The notes under the pieces were generated by a model. That model worked only from the letters and a program-made list of their open reading frames with translations. It had not been told where the DNA came from and ran no database searches. Shown here in pieces: positions 35,666 through 44,208 of a stretch of 64,000 bases of DNA (positions within the stretch are counted from its first letter, which is position 1; each line of letters opens with the position of its first letter). The position numbers were made by a program, and so were the translations under genes. Origin of the DNA: Clostridiales bacterium (GTDB lineage Bacteria > Bacillota > Clostridia > Christensenellales > Aristaeellaceae); assembly GCA_015056055.1 (NCBI GenBank), contig SVHC01000002.1, positions 1 through 64,000 on the forward strand, in the 5' to 3' direction.

Positions 35666-35707
35666 AAAAATTCCCGGCACTACCCTGAAGGGCAGTACCG
35701 GGAATTT
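35666..35707 (-). terminator. Terminator of tRNA-Arg
   Basis: AAATTCCCGG / CCGGGAATTT stem with an inner CTACCCT / AGGGCAG part, then TTTTT on the minus strand, directly after the CCA end. Confidence 0.8.
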
Positions 35708-35782
35708 GGCGCGCCCGGCGGGATTCGAACCCACGGTCTTTCGAGTCGGAGTCGAACACTTTATCCTCTAAGCTACGGGCGC
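35707..35782 (-). tRNA. tRNA-Arg (anticodon CCG)
   Basis: The minus strand folds as a cloverleaf. Acceptor GCGCCCG pairs with CGGGCGC, discriminator G, CCA encoded. The anticodon stem TTCGA / TCGAA holds loop CTCCGAC, so the anticodon is CCG, reading CGG. The T arm is GTGGG-TTCGAAT-CCCGC. Its 3' end sequence is repeated twice downstream. Confidence 0.94.
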
Positions 35783-35804
35783 ATGCGCATAAGACGCATA
35801 TAAT

Positions 35805-35833
35805 ATTATACACCAAAATAGAGAAGGGTGCAA
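35805..35833 (-). promoter_or_regulatory. Promoter of tRNA-Arg
   Basis: Minus strand TTGCAC, 17-bp spacer, TATAAT. The same -35 (TTGCAC) is used for tRNA-Ser. Confidence 0.8.
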
Positions 35834-35860
35834 CCGGCTTGGAAAATTTAATATGGTGGG

Positions 35861-36820
35861 TCAGAGTGATTCGCTCAGCCAGTGCCCAACATCGGTTGAA
35901 ACGGGCAGGAGTCGTTCGCGCACATCATCTGCGCGGCAGGGGCATCCATCCAGAACCGAAGCGATTTTTGAGGCGAGGCATTCATCCATGGAATCGGTAT
36001 AGACCGAGAGGTCCGCGATATGACCACTGCAAACGGAGAAATGCACCTGAATACCGCCCCATTCGAACCGATTTTCCAGTGTGATATCTCCTTTGGGGGA
36101 AGCGGCAAAATTCCATTCCCACGAAGAATAGTGGCTTGCTCGCTCTTCAAGCCCGGGAAGGGTGGTATTGTCGAGATCAACCCTGTCGGCGGCGCCATAT
36201 TCGGCTTCGAACGCGCGGATAAGCGCATTTTTCATATCCGGCACGTTTACGGGAGCGATTTCCGAAAGGTTGATCACGCGCGAAGGAACAGACGCAACGC
36301 CCTTGCTTTTCAGCTTGGCGGGGTCGGGAATCAGATAGCGGCTGCCGCGCTGCATATCGGCATTCAAAAGGAGCGTTCCGTGATGGAGCGCGCGTTCCTG
36401 AACAAATCGGAATGCATTGCCGGAAAATTTGCGTCCGTTCACGGTCAAGTCATTTCTGCCGGAGGGTTCGGCTTCGATACCGAATTCGGCAAGTGCGCGC
36501 AGGATCACGCCGAGCTGGCGGGAAACATCATAATCTTCGCGCGGCATCAGAAAGGAGAAATTCAGGTTTCCCAAATCATGAAACACTGCGCCGCCGCCGG
36601 AAGGACGACGGGCAAGGGTAACGCCGTCTTTTTCCATCTGCGTTACGGCACACTCACGCCAGGCATTCTGACCGGAGCCGATAACCACAGTATTGGCATT
36701 CTGCCACAGCATCAGGGCAGCTTCATTTGCAGGGAGCGTTTCGGTGAGAATGGCTTCCAGAGCAAGGTTGCGGTGCGGATTGGTGGAGGAACAGGTGAAA
36801 ATGGTGGTATGTGCAATCAT
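35861..36820 (-). CDS. lplA: Lipoate-protein ligase A family
   Basis: 319-aa enzyme that attaches free lipoate to lipoyl domains through lipoyl-AMP. Conserved motifs are RRPSGGGAVFHDLGNLN (lipoate pocket) and GRKFSGNAFRF with the catalytic Lys. A C-terminal accessory domain (residues about 240-319) is present, as in bacterial LplA. The ATG at 36820 is 1 bp after the stop of the upstream AEC gene, so the two form an operon. No lipoylated complex genes are in the window. Confidence 0.9.
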   Translation of the reverse strand: MIAHTTIFTCSSTNPHRNLALEAILTETLPANEAALMLWQNANTVVIGSGQNAWRECAVTQMEKDGVTLARRPSGGGAVFHDLGNLNFSFLMPREDYDVSRQLGVILRALAEFGIEAEPSGRNDLTVNGRKFSGNAFRFVQERALHHGTLLLNADMQRGSRYLIPDPAKLKSKGVASVPSRVINLSEIAPVNVPDMKNALIRAFEAEYGAADRVDLDNTTLPGLEERASHYSSWEWNFAASPKGDITLENRFEWGGIQVHFSVCSGHIADLSVYTDSMDECLASKIASVLDGCPCRADDVRERLLPVSTDVGHWLSESL

Positions 36821-36821
36821 A

Positions 36822-37790
36822 TCAGAACCAGCCTTTTTCCAGAATGTACATGAGCAGGGGAAGGAAAGCCATGGTGAGAATCGTGGTAAGCACAGTGCCG
36901 CCGGCAGCGTATTCGTTGTCGGCGCCTTCACTGCCTGCCACAATGGAAGTGTTGGCCATAACAGGCATTGCGCTTTGCACGATGAGGGCGCTGCGCATCA
37001 CGGAAGACACGGTGCCAAACGGCAGCGAGCATAAAAGCAGCATGGCGGGCGCAAACAGGAAGCGCCCCAGCACGATAAGAATATAGTCCCAGCTCCAACG
37101 AAAACTCTTTGCACGCACCATGCGCATGAGAATTGCACCGGTGTACAACAGCGAAAGCGGAGTGACCATATTCCCTACATAGCCCGCAGCTTTCAGAACA
37201 AAATCCGGCATGGGGATGCTGAAATAAATCAGCACGGCGCACAGTACAAATGCAATCAGCGGCAGCGGGAAAACGCGGACAAGGAATTTTTTCGGTTCCG
37301 ACCGGATGGCGCTGAGCGGGCGGAAGTCCGGCTGCGCATCAGCAATGATCAAACTGTTGGCAACAGACCAGAAAAGGGAAGTGTTCGCGATATAGTACAG
37401 GAGTGCGTAGCTTACAGCGGAATCGCCGAACAATGCCGTCGTTACCGGAACGCCGATAAAAACGCAGTTGGAAAAGGCGAACATGCTTATAAATACGCCT
37501 CGTCTTCCGCGCGGAATACGAAAAATGCGGGTCATGAGTAAGCCCAAACCAATCATCGCAAGTACACACAGAAAGGAAATGCCGATTCCTGCGGCGTTTT
37601 CTACGAGCGCGTCATGCGTGAAATACTTGTACATGTTGCTCACGACCATAAGAGGAAATGCCACTTTTGTGGTGAGCTTTGCGAGCAGTGAGCTTTCCTT
37701 TTCGCCTAACCAGCCGATTTTGGCAAGATACATACCCAGCAGAATAATAAGAAGAATTACAATAACAATCGAAATAGCTCCGGCGATCAT
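36822..37790 (-). CDS. AEC (auxin efflux carrier) family transporter
   Basis: 322 aa, about ten membrane helices, with the AEC hallmark near the first-half end (AFSNCVFIGVPVTTALFG). It belongs to the same family as the gene at 13235-14143 but the two are clearly diverged. It is first in an operon with lplA. Transport of an organic acid is likely; a lipoate or octanoate link to its neighbour is only a guess. Confidence 0.85.
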   Translation of the reverse strand: MIAGAISIVIVILLIILLGMYLAKIGWLGEKESSLLAKLTTKVAFPLMVVSNMYKYFTHDALVENAAGIGISFLCVLAMIGLGLLMTRIFRIPRGRRGVFISMFAFSNCVFIGVPVTTALFGDSAVSYALLYYIANTSLFWSVANSLIIADAQPDFRPLSAIRSEPKKFLVRVFPLPLIAFVLCAVLIYFSIPMPDFVLKAAGYVGNMVTPLSLLYTGAILMRMVRAKSFRWSWDYILIVLGRFLFAPAMLLLCSLPFGTVSSVMRSALIVQSAMPVMANTSIVAGSEGADNEYAAGGTVLTTILTMAFLPLLMYILEKGWF

Positions 37791-37832
37791 ATCGAACCTC
37801 GATGCGTTTTTTTGAACTTCTATTACGGGTAT

Positions 37833-37861
37833 ATTATGCGCGAAAAATCAACACTTGTCAA
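37833..37861 (-). promoter_or_regulatory. Promoter of the AEC-lplA operon
   Basis: Minus strand TTGACA, 17-bp spacer, CATAAT. Its -35 occupies the same bases as the -35 of the divergent galactokinase promoter. Confidence 0.75.
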
Positions 37862-37883
37862 GCTGAGCAAAATGCGATAAAAT
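37855..37883 (+). promoter_or_regulatory. Promoter of the galactokinase operon
   Basis: TTGTCA, 17-bp spacer, TAAAAT (37878-37883). The overlap with the divergent promoter means both cannot be occupied at once. Confidence 0.7.
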
Positions 37884-37928
37884 GACAGTAATCAGCCCGA
37901 GGTATTGATGAAACAGGGGGATGGCTGC

Positions 37929-39161
37929 ATGCAGAAAACACTGGCAGATATGTATAAACTTTCCGGCGGCGAGCACAATGCCGCGCGCTATACGCTTTTG
38001 ATGAAAAAGTTCGCAGAACGCTACGGGCACGCTCCGGAGCAGATTGTTTCCGCACCTGGCAGAACGGAAATTGCCGGCAATCATACCGACCACAACCGGG
38101 GACGCGTTCTTGCAGCGGCAGTAACGCTGGATACGGTGGCGGCTGTAGCGAAAAATAGCGACAATTGCGTAAGACTGTATTCCGAGGGATTTGATAAACC
38201 CTTCTTTGTGGAACTGGCCGATTTGAAACCGGTGGACACTGAAAAGGGAACGACGGCGGCGCTGATTCGCGGTGTTGCGGCATGCCTGAAAGAAGAAGGA
38301 ATGGAAATCGGCGGATTTGATGCCGAGGTCACCAGCACGGTATTCCGCGGCTCGGGTCTGTCTTCCTCTGCGGCATTTGAGGTATTGCTGTGCGCGATTT
38401 TTGATGCGCTGTACGGCGGCTGGACGATGGATGCAAAGAAACGCGCTGTGATTTCGCAGAAGGTGGAGAACGTGTACTTCGGAAAGCCTTGCGGACTGAT
38501 GGATCAGATGGCAAGCTCCGTAGGCGGCATGGTCGCCATTGATTTCAAGGATGCGGATGCAAAAGTGCGCTCGCTGAATTACGATTTTGCGGCAAAGGGA
38601 ATCCGTCTGTGCGTTGTGCAGGCGGGCGGTGATCACGAAAATCTGACCGACGAATATGCTGCGATTCCTGCTGAGATGAAAATGGTGGCAAAGGCGCTTG
38701 GCGGCGAAGTGCTGCGCGATATCGACGCAGACGCACTGCTTGCGGCGATTCCTGCGCTGAAGGGCAAGGTGCCGGATCGCGCTATCCTGCGCGCGCTGCA
38801 TTTTATGGATGAGGACAGACGCGCGGCTCTTGCATTCGATGCGCTCGCGGGCGACGATTTGCCGGGATTCCTCAAGATCATTATCGAATCCGGCGAAAGC
38901 TCCTGGAAGCTTTTGCAGAATGTATATGTGCCTTCGGGCGAAAATCGCGAAATGGCTCTGGCGCTGGAAATGTCCGCACGCATGCTGAAAGGGCGCGGTG
39001 CATGGCGTATCCACGGCGGCGGCTTTGGCGGAACGATTCTCGCATTTGTGCCGGAGGATATGCTGGATGCCTATCGCACGCAGATGAACGCCGTGTTCGG
39101 CGAAAATGCCTGTGTGCTGCTGGATGTTCGCGCAGAGGGTGCGGCACACATTGAACTGTAA
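37929..39161 (+). CDS. galK: Galactokinase (GHMP kinase)
   Basis: 410-aa kinase making galactose 1-phosphate. The GHMP signature GRTEIAGNHTDHNRG lies near residues 42-56, ATP loop GSGLSSSAAFEVL near 138-150, catalytic Asp in CGLMDQM, and the C-terminal motif IHGGGFGGT. The N-terminal motif has the Firmicute-type GNHTDH in place of GEHTDY. The ATG at 37929 follows GGGGG; no gal operon partners are present. An amidohydrolase follows 18 bp later. Confidence 0.9.
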   Translation: MQKTLADMYKLSGGEHNAARYTLLMKKFAERYGHAPEQIVSAPGRTEIAGNHTDHNRGRVLAAAVTLDTVAAVAKNSDNCVRLYSEGFDKPFFVELADLKPVDTEKGTTAALIRGVAACLKEEGMEIGGFDAEVTSTVFRGSGLSSSAAFEVLLCAIFDALYGGWTMDAKKRAVISQKVENVYFGKPCGLMDQMASSVGGMVAIDFKDADAKVRSLNYDFAAKGIRLCVVQAGGDHENLTDEYAAIPAEMKMVAKALGGEVLRDIDADALLAAIPALKGKVPDRAILRALHFMDEDRRAALAFDALAGDDLPGFLKIIIESGESSWKLLQNVYVPSGENREMALALEMSARMLKGRGAWRIHGGGFGGTILAFVPEDMLDAYRTQMNAVFGENACVLLDVRAEGAAHIEL

Positions 39162-39179
39162 GAAAAGGGGGAAATACGT

Positions 39180-40328
39180 ATGATTCTGATTCGAAACGGA
39201 AAGCTTTTTACCATGGCACAGGAAGGATTTGTGGACGGCGGCGATATTCTGCTTGATGGCGGCAAAATCGTTTCTGTTGGACGCAATCTTTCTGCGGACG
39301 GCGCAAAGGTAATTGATGCAAACGGTCGCTATGTTATGCCCGGTATCGTGGATGCGCACTGCCACATCGGCATGTGGGAAGACGGAATGGGATCTGAAGG
39401 AGCGGATGGAAATGAAGTGACCGATCCCATTACGCCGCAGCTGCGCGCGATTGACGCAATCAATCCGGCAGACCATTGCTTTGAGGAAGCCTATCAGCAC
39501 GGCGTAACGCTGGCGGCAACCGGCCCCGGTTCGGCAAACGTCATCGGCGGTCAGTTTGTGGCAATGAAAACCTATGGCCGCAATATGGATGATATGGTTG
39601 TGAAAACGCCTCTTGCAATGAAGAGTGCCTTTGGCGAAAATCCCAAGCGCTGCTACGGCGGCAAGGGCAGAATGCCCGAAACCCGTATGGGAACGGCTGC
39701 AGTTATGCGCGAGGCTCTGTTTGCTGCAAAGGATTACATGGAAAAAATGGATGGTCCCGAGGACAAGCGCCCCACGTTCGATATGAGAAAGGATGCTCTG
39801 GCAAAGGTGCTGCGCCGCGAACTGCCCATCAAGATGCATGCACACCGCGCAGATGACATTCTGACCGCAATCCGTATCGCGAAGGAATTCAATCTGGATT
39901 TCACCATTGATCATTGCACCGAAGGTTATCTGATCGCAGATGAGCTGAAGCGCGCCGGAGCAAAGTGCATTCTGGGTCCGATGCTCACCGATCGTTCCAA
40001 GATTGAGCTGAAAAACATGAGCTTCAAGGCACCTGCTATTCTCCATAAGGCAGGCGTGAAAATCGCACTGATGACCGACCATCCCGTAATTCCGATGCAT
40101 TTCCTCGCAGTGCAGGCAGCTATCTGCGCGCGCGAAGGTCTGCCGGAGGAAGAGGCACTCAAGATGATCACCATCAATGCAGCCGAAATTCTGGGCATGG
40201 ACGATCGCTTCGGTTCCCTTGCTGCGGGCAAGGATGCCGACCTCGCCATTTACGATGCACATCCGCTGGATGCACGCGCCCATGTTACCCATACTCTGGT
40301 AAACGGCGAAGTGGTATACGAAAGATAA
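39180..40328 (+). CDS. Amidohydrolase family protein
   Basis: 382-aa metal-dependent hydrolase with a composite beta sandwich and TIM barrel. Metal ligands are seen in VDAHCHIG (HxH), the HAHRADD and IDHCTEG histidines and LMTDHPVIP (Asp). GSLAAGKDADLAIYD is the usual C-terminal motif. The layout resembles imidazolonepropionase/dipeptidase-like amidohydrolases in gut Clostridia. Cotranscribed with galactokinase; the substrate is unknown. Confidence 0.85.
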   Translation: MILIRNGKLFTMAQEGFVDGGDILLDGGKIVSVGRNLSADGAKVIDANGRYVMPGIVDAHCHIGMWEDGMGSEGADGNEVTDPITPQLRAIDAINPADHCFEEAYQHGVTLAATGPGSANVIGGQFVAMKTYGRNMDDMVVKTPLAMKSAFGENPKRCYGGKGRMPETRMGTAAVMREALFAAKDYMEKMDGPEDKRPTFDMRKDALAKVLRRELPIKMHAHRADDILTAIRIAKEFNLDFTIDHCTEGYLIADELKRAGAKCILGPMLTDRSKIELKNMSFKAPAILHKAGVKIALMTDHPVIPMHFLAVQAAICAREGLPEEEALKMITINAAEILGMDDRFGSLAAGKDADLAIYDAHPLDARAHVTHTLVNGEVVYER

Positions 40329-40337
40329 AAAGCATGC

Positions 40338-40367
40338 AAAAAGCCGCACCGTTTGGTGCGGCTTTTG
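40338..40367. terminator. Bidirectional terminator
   Basis: AAAAGCCGCACC / GGTGCGGCTTTT, 4-nt loop, between convergent genes. Confidence 0.88.
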
Positions 40368-40374
40368 TAATATG

Positions 40375-40917
40375 TTATTCTACGAAGATCGCGCTGTACC
40401 AGTTCTGCTGATCGGTTTCCGGGCAGGCGAGCGTTTCAATGGGAAGTCCCAGATCACGCACGGTCTTGAAAACGTCAATGCCGACAGAGTGGAATGCGGG
40501 ACGTGCCATTTTGGGGAAACGGCAGGGGGCATTTTCCACGCAGGCGCATTCATTGCAAAGCGCACAGTCGCTCATGGAGAATGCGAAATAATAACCGGCA
40601 TGGAACATGCGGGATTCGATCGCGAGGGAAATTTTGTGCGAAAGCGCCTTGTCATGCGTGTGCACGATAATGCCCCACTTATAGCGGGAAAGCATTTCGC
40701 GATATTCGGCGATGGAAACATTGTTCGCGCGGGAAGGGCAGGTATGATTGCGGCCCCAGTCGGAACAGCCGAACATGCACTTGAGCAGTGTGCGGGAATC
40801 AAAGGCGATATCGTCAATCGTGAAAAGTACGGCATCAGCTGCGCCCATATCGAGCGCTTCCTTAATGCAATCAGACGCTGCGCGCGAAGATTCGGCGGAT
40901 AACATTCTTTCGTCCAT
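40375..40917 (-). CDS. DUF2284-type metal-binding protein
   Basis: 180 aa with many cysteines: CMFGCSDWGRNHTCPSR near residues 47-63 and CALCNECACVENAPC near 122-136, a pattern like ferredoxin-type Fe-S ligation. This matches the DUF2284 family of predicted metal-binding proteins in anaerobes. The ATG at 40917 follows GAGGAG by 8 bp. It overlaps the end of the DnaJ-like gene by 47 bp, so the two are coupled. Confidence 0.8.
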   Translation of the reverse strand: MDERMLSAESSRAASDCIKEALDMGAADAVLFTIDDIAFDSRTLLKCMFGCSDWGRNHTCPSRANNVSIAEYREMLSRYKWGIIVHTHDKALSHKISLAIESRMFHAGYYFAFSMSDCALCNECACVENAPCRFPKMARPAFHSVGIDVFKTVRDLGLPIETLACPETDQQNWYSAIFVE

Positions 40918-41377
40918 AAAGCTGCTCCTCTGCCTGCTGATAGGCGATGCGGTATTCCTTGCAATCCGGTTTCTGGCGGGTGGATACGCCAAGATAGGTG
41001 ACTGCCTTCTGATATTCACCCAGCATATACAGCGCTCTGCCGAAAAGATAATTCCATTCGGCGCTGCGGCAGGCAGTGCTCATCAGAACACGGCGAGCAT
41101 GCACGGGCTGATTGTTATTCAAATGAGCAAGCGCGCTTTCAAGGCAATCGCGCTCTTCGCATATAACTTGTTTTCCGCCGAGCTGAGCAATGCACTCGGC
41201 ATAGGCGGTATTGATTTCGAGCATTTTAGCCTCCGCCCATGCACGTTCCGGACCTTCAGTAAAGCGATCCGGGTGCCAGCGGCGTGCGAGGGAGCGATAT
41301 GCCTGATGGATGACCTGACGATCCATGGTACGATCGATACCGAGCGTCTTAAACGGATCAGCCACGCACAACACCAT
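40871..41377 (-). CDS. DnaJ-domain protein
   Basis: About 165 aa. An N-terminal J domain is clear: FKTLGIDRTMDRQVIHQAYR followed by the HPD tripeptide in RRWHPDRF, which activates Hsp70/DnaK. The rest (residues about 70-160) is helical and could form TPR-like hairpins (LNNNQPVHARRVLM, WNYLFGRALYMLGEYQKAV). It lacks the Gly/Phe and zinc parts of classical DnaJ. The start is uncertain among 41386, 41377 and a GTG at 41365. Confidence 0.8.
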   Translation of the reverse strand: MVLCVADPFKTLGIDRTMDRQVIHQAYRSLARRWHPDRFTEGPERAWAEAKMLEINTAYAECIAQLGGKQVICEERDCLESALAHLNNNQPVHARRVLMSTACRSAEWNYLFGRALYMLGEYQKAVTYLGVSTRQKPDCKEYRIAYQQAEEQLYGRKNVIRRIFARSV

Positions 41378-41510
41378 CCTTATCATAAAAATTCCATATG
41401 TAATTATAAGGCATTTGCAGCCGTTTGTCATTCACACAGTGTTTTGTGCGCGTTAAAAGACAAAGAAGAAGGGGATATTTTTTGCTTGTCGAAAAATGTC
41501 TGTAAACATA

Positions 41511-41539
41511 TTTACAAGCGTGCGGGCAGGTAGTATAAT
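41511..41539 (+). promoter_or_regulatory. Promoter of the 41636 gene
   Basis: TTTACA, 17-bp spacer, TATAAT (41534-41539). Confidence 0.7.
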
Positions 41540-41635
41540 GTACTGTACATGTGTATTCATGTGATAACACAAGAACGGATGTGTTGAATCTTGCAGAAGA
41601 GCAAAGCAAGCCGCCGCGCCAGGAGCCGGAGGGCA

Positions 41636-42118
41636 ATGCGATACAATCGCATGGTCAGCTTTTTGCTTGTTTTGTGCGCGCCTGTCGGCCTATTGCTGAT
41701 GTGGCTGCGTCGGTGTACGTGGGATCGCGTTACGAAGTCGACGATTTCCGCGCTCGTTGCCGTATTGGTTCTGTGCTTCCTTTCTGTGCGTTTTCAGGCT
41801 CCTCAGTGGGAGCCGGGCGGAGTGGAGCTTATCGGCAACGGTACGCAGATCAAGGTTTACGGTCCGCCGATTCCGTCCGACCTTGCAAAGGCTGTTTCTG
41901 TGCAGCCCTCCAGCATTGTGGTTGTGATTGACGATACCGCGCCGACGCCCGTGCCGATTTACGTATACTGCAATACCGGCGGCAGGCAGTATCACTCTGC
42001 GGAGTGTGAGTATGTTTACCCGCATACTGCACGCGTAACGCTGCTTGATGCGCTCAATGGCGGATATTCGAAGTGCGGCAAGTGCAACGCTCCTTTTGAG
42101 TACGAGATCAACAACTGA
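41636..42118 (+). CDS. Membrane protein with C-terminal YHxxxC-CxxC motif
   Basis: 160 aa. Two membrane helices (about residues 6-24 and 35-53) are followed by a linker and a C-terminal module YCNTGGRQYHSAECEYV ... LLDALNGGYSKCGKC. This T-G-YH-C / GY-C-C pattern is common in secreted proteins and nucleases of Firmicutes and looks metal-binding. The ATG at 41636 fits AGGAG at 41621-41625; an in-frame TTG at 41591 is possible. It ends exactly where the convergent parB-like gene ends. Confidence 0.65.
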   Translation: MRYNRMVSFLLVLCAPVGLLLMWLRRCTWDRVTKSTISALVAVLVLCFLSVRFQAPQWEPGGVELIGNGTQIKVYGPPIPSDLAKAVSVQPSSIVVVIDDTAPTPVPIYVYCNTGGRQYHSAECEYVYPHTARVTLLDALNGGYSKCGKCNAPFEYEINN

Positions 42119-42919
42119 TTACCGCGCGGGGATGCGCGGGAGTGTGACGATAACGTCCACGGTATCTTCTTTTTCGATAACTTTGGCGCTGGCAGAAATG
42201 CCGGCGCTTTTTAAATCTTTCACAGTGTGCAAAACGGCATTCACATAAAGCCTGTGATCACGAATCAGCATTTTCAGCCTTGCATTTTCGCGAGGCTTTT
42301 TCATTTTTGCGATGTGGTCTTCCAATTCGCGCACATTCATTTTGCGGGCGATGGCTTCGTTCAATGCGCTTTCCTGTGCCTTTGGATTTTCAAGGGACAA
42401 AAGCGCGCGTGCGTGCCGTTCTGTCAGCGCATTTTCCGCAAGACGCGTGCGAATATGGAGGGGAAGTTTCAGCAGGCGAAGACGGTTTGCAATGGCGCTG
42501 GGGCTTTTTCCCAGCCGCTGCGCGAGTGTTTCCTGCTTGATCCCGAATTCATCCAGAATCTGCCGGTAGGCTTCCGCTTCTTCAAATACGTTGAGCTGCT
42601 CGCGCTGCAGATTTTCGATCAGAGCTATGAGCGCGGCGTCCGCACATGGAGCATTCAGGATGATTACATCCACGAATCGCTCATTCAGGAGGCGCAGAGC
42701 ACGCAGCCGGCGTTCGCCGGCGATCAGTTCAAATTCGTCGTGCGGGAGGCGGCGAACCGTAAGCGGTGAAAGAAGTCCGTATTGCCGGATGGAATCTGCA
42801 AGCTCCGCAATCATTTCCTCCGGGAAGGTCCGACGCGGCTGGCGCGGATTGGGGCGGATGCTTTCCAGAGCGATCCGACATACCGGGCGCGCAGGGCGCA
42901 GATAAGACGCTTTGTTCAA
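42119..42919 (-). CDS. ParB/Noc-family DNA-binding protein
   Basis: 266-aa relative of ParB/Spo0J and Noc. The CTP/arginine patch is visible as ELIAGERRLRAL and ENLQREQLNVFEEAEAY, and a helix-turn-helix follows (KQETLAQRLGKSPSAIANRLRLL). ParB proteins load onto parS sites and slide as clamps to organise origins. No parA, rsmG or origin genes are near, and no parS was found, so this is an orphan copy. The second TTG (42919) is preferred as start, with GGGAGG 6 bp upstream. Confidence 0.85.
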   Translation of the reverse strand: MNKASYLRPARPVCRIALESIRPNPRQPRRTFPEEMIAELADSIRQYGLLSPLTVRRLPHDEFELIAGERRLRALRLLNERFVDVIILNAPCADAALIALIENLQREQLNVFEEAEAYRQILDEFGIKQETLAQRLGKSPSAIANRLRLLKLPLHIRTRLAENALTERHARALLSLENPKAQESALNEAIARKMNVRELEDHIAKMKKPRENARLKMLIRDHRLYVNAVLHTVKDLKSAGISASAKVIEKEDTVDVIVTLPRIPAR

Positions 42920-42923
42920 ACGC

Positions 42924-42977
42924 AAACCTCCCAGCCATTACTGATTCGTTTCAGTATATTCAATGGCCGGGAGGTTC
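42924..42977 (-). promoter_or_regulatory. Stem-loop covering the ParB-like ribosome site
   Basis: On the minus strand AACCTCCCGGCCATT pairs with AATGGCTGGGAGGTT (15 bp, one G-U), with a 22-nt loop. The GGGAGG ribosome site lies in the 3' arm. A TATACT in the loop could instead be a -10 box, in which case the 5' arm would not be transcribed. Confidence 0.55.
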
Positions 42978-43032
42978 AATCCCAATCGACTTTTATTTTG
43001 CTTTCGGGAGATATGTATGGGCTTTTGTGGGA

Positions 43033-44208
43033 TCAAGCTGTGAATATGTGGGTGTACAGCGCGTCCATCAGTTCCTCAACCCAGATCCAGTTCTGCGAGA
43101 ATGTGCCATGGCTCAGCGGGGTTTCGGTGTGGCATTCGGTACCGTTGCAGATATAGACGATGCCGTCGCCGCTGGCTTTATCTACATAGTAACCGCTGAA
43201 CATACCATAGGCGCTGCCGGTATGGCCTGCATAGGGAAGGAAACGATCGCGAACAAGGCAGTTGCCGGGAACATCGGGAACAAGGATGCGCATGGCAAGA
43301 CCGTAGCACACTTCAAATCCGCCGTCGGTGTCGCCGTTGGTTCCGTCATAGGTCCAGACAGGCGTCATCATCTCTTTTACGCTTTCGGGAGAGATAATGC
43401 CCTTTCCGTCGGCAAGGAAGAATTCTACCAGTTTGATAAGCTCCGGAATATTGGCGCGCAGGCCGCCCTGCGGGCTGTAAAGAGAGCCGTTCACGCCGGG
43501 AAGAACTGCCTCGCGATCGGGATTGCGGGGGACGCATACACCCTTGTAATCGTCAATTGCACTCTTCCAGCCGCCATTGCCGTCGCCGTTGAAAACGGGA
43601 CTGAGCTTCTGGATTTCGGTTTCGTCAAAGTCACATACGTCAAAGGAACCCTTGATGCCCATGGGCTCAAGAATGTGACGGCGCGTGTAATGATTGAACT
43701 TTTCACCGCTGACTTTTTCGATAATGGCTCCCAGAATACCGAAGTTCAGGTTGCAGTAGCAGTAGTATCCGGGTGCTTCGTCGGCATAATACTTGTCGGT
43801 TTTGAAAAAATCCTTCGTTTTTCCGTCGATGGGCAGCCAGTAATCATCGTTATCGCGCAGGGAACTGGTGTGAGCCATCAGCATGCGCGTGGTAATGGGA
43901 GTATCGGGCCATTTGGGGTTGCGCAGGGAAAAGTCCAGATAATTGTTTACGTCCGCATCCAGGTCCAGAAGTCCCATATCGCGAAGACGCAGCGCACCGA
44001 TAACAACAAAGGTTTTGGAAACGGAAGCAACTCGGATGCGAGTATCCTTTTCAAAGGGGAGATTTCTTTCAAAATCGCGCATGCCCAGAGCGTGCTGGTA
44101 AACGACTTTTCCGCCGCGGATAGCAGCGACGCCCATGCCTGCAAGGCGGCGTCCGTCGTTGCGGTTCACGATGGATTCAAGTGCGCGATCCATGGCCTGT
44201 GTATTCAT
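43033..44208 (-). CDS. Serine beta-lactamase-like hydrolase
   Basis: 391 aa of the class C beta-lactamase/penicillin-binding-protein fold. Catalytic Ser-X-X-Lys is in RVASVSKTF near residues 61-69, the Tyr-X-Asn motif is in YYCYCNLNFG, and the third motif region is HTGSAYG. No signal peptide is visible, so it is probably cytoplasmic, as in esterase or amidase relatives. AAGGAGG precedes the ATG at 44208. Antibiotic hydrolysis cannot be assumed. Confidence 0.85.
   Translation of the reverse strand: MNTQAMDRALESIVNRNDGRRLAGMGVAAIRGGKVVYQHALGMRDFERNLPFEKDTRIRVASVSKTFVVIGALRLRDMGLLDLDADVNNYLDFSLRNPKWPDTPITTRMLMAHTSSLRDNDDYWLPIDGKTKDFFKTDKYYADEAPGYYCYCNLNFGILGAIIEKVSGEKFNHYTRRHILEPMGIKGSFDVCDFDETEIQKLSPVFNGDGNGGWKSAIDDYKGVCVPRNPDREAVLPGVNGSLYSPQGGLRANIPELIKLVEFFLADGKGIISPESVKEMMTPVWTYDGTNGDTDGGFEVCYGLAMRILVPDVPGNCLVRDRFLPYAGHTGSAYGMFSGYYVDKASGDGIVYICNGTECHTETPLSHGTFSQNWIWVEELMDALYTHIFTA

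Noticed and set aside
35707-35782. Prophage or island attachment at tRNA-Arg
   Set aside because: No integrase, excisionase or phage gene on either side; only the short repeat remains.
37848-40349. 833-codon open frame on the minus strand
   Set aside because: Antisense to galK and the amidohydrolase, both with clear motifs and ribosome sites.
42926-42977. parS centromere site
   Set aside because: The palindrome near the parB-like gene does not match the parS consensus (TGTTNCACGTGAAACA), and no match was noticed elsewhere.
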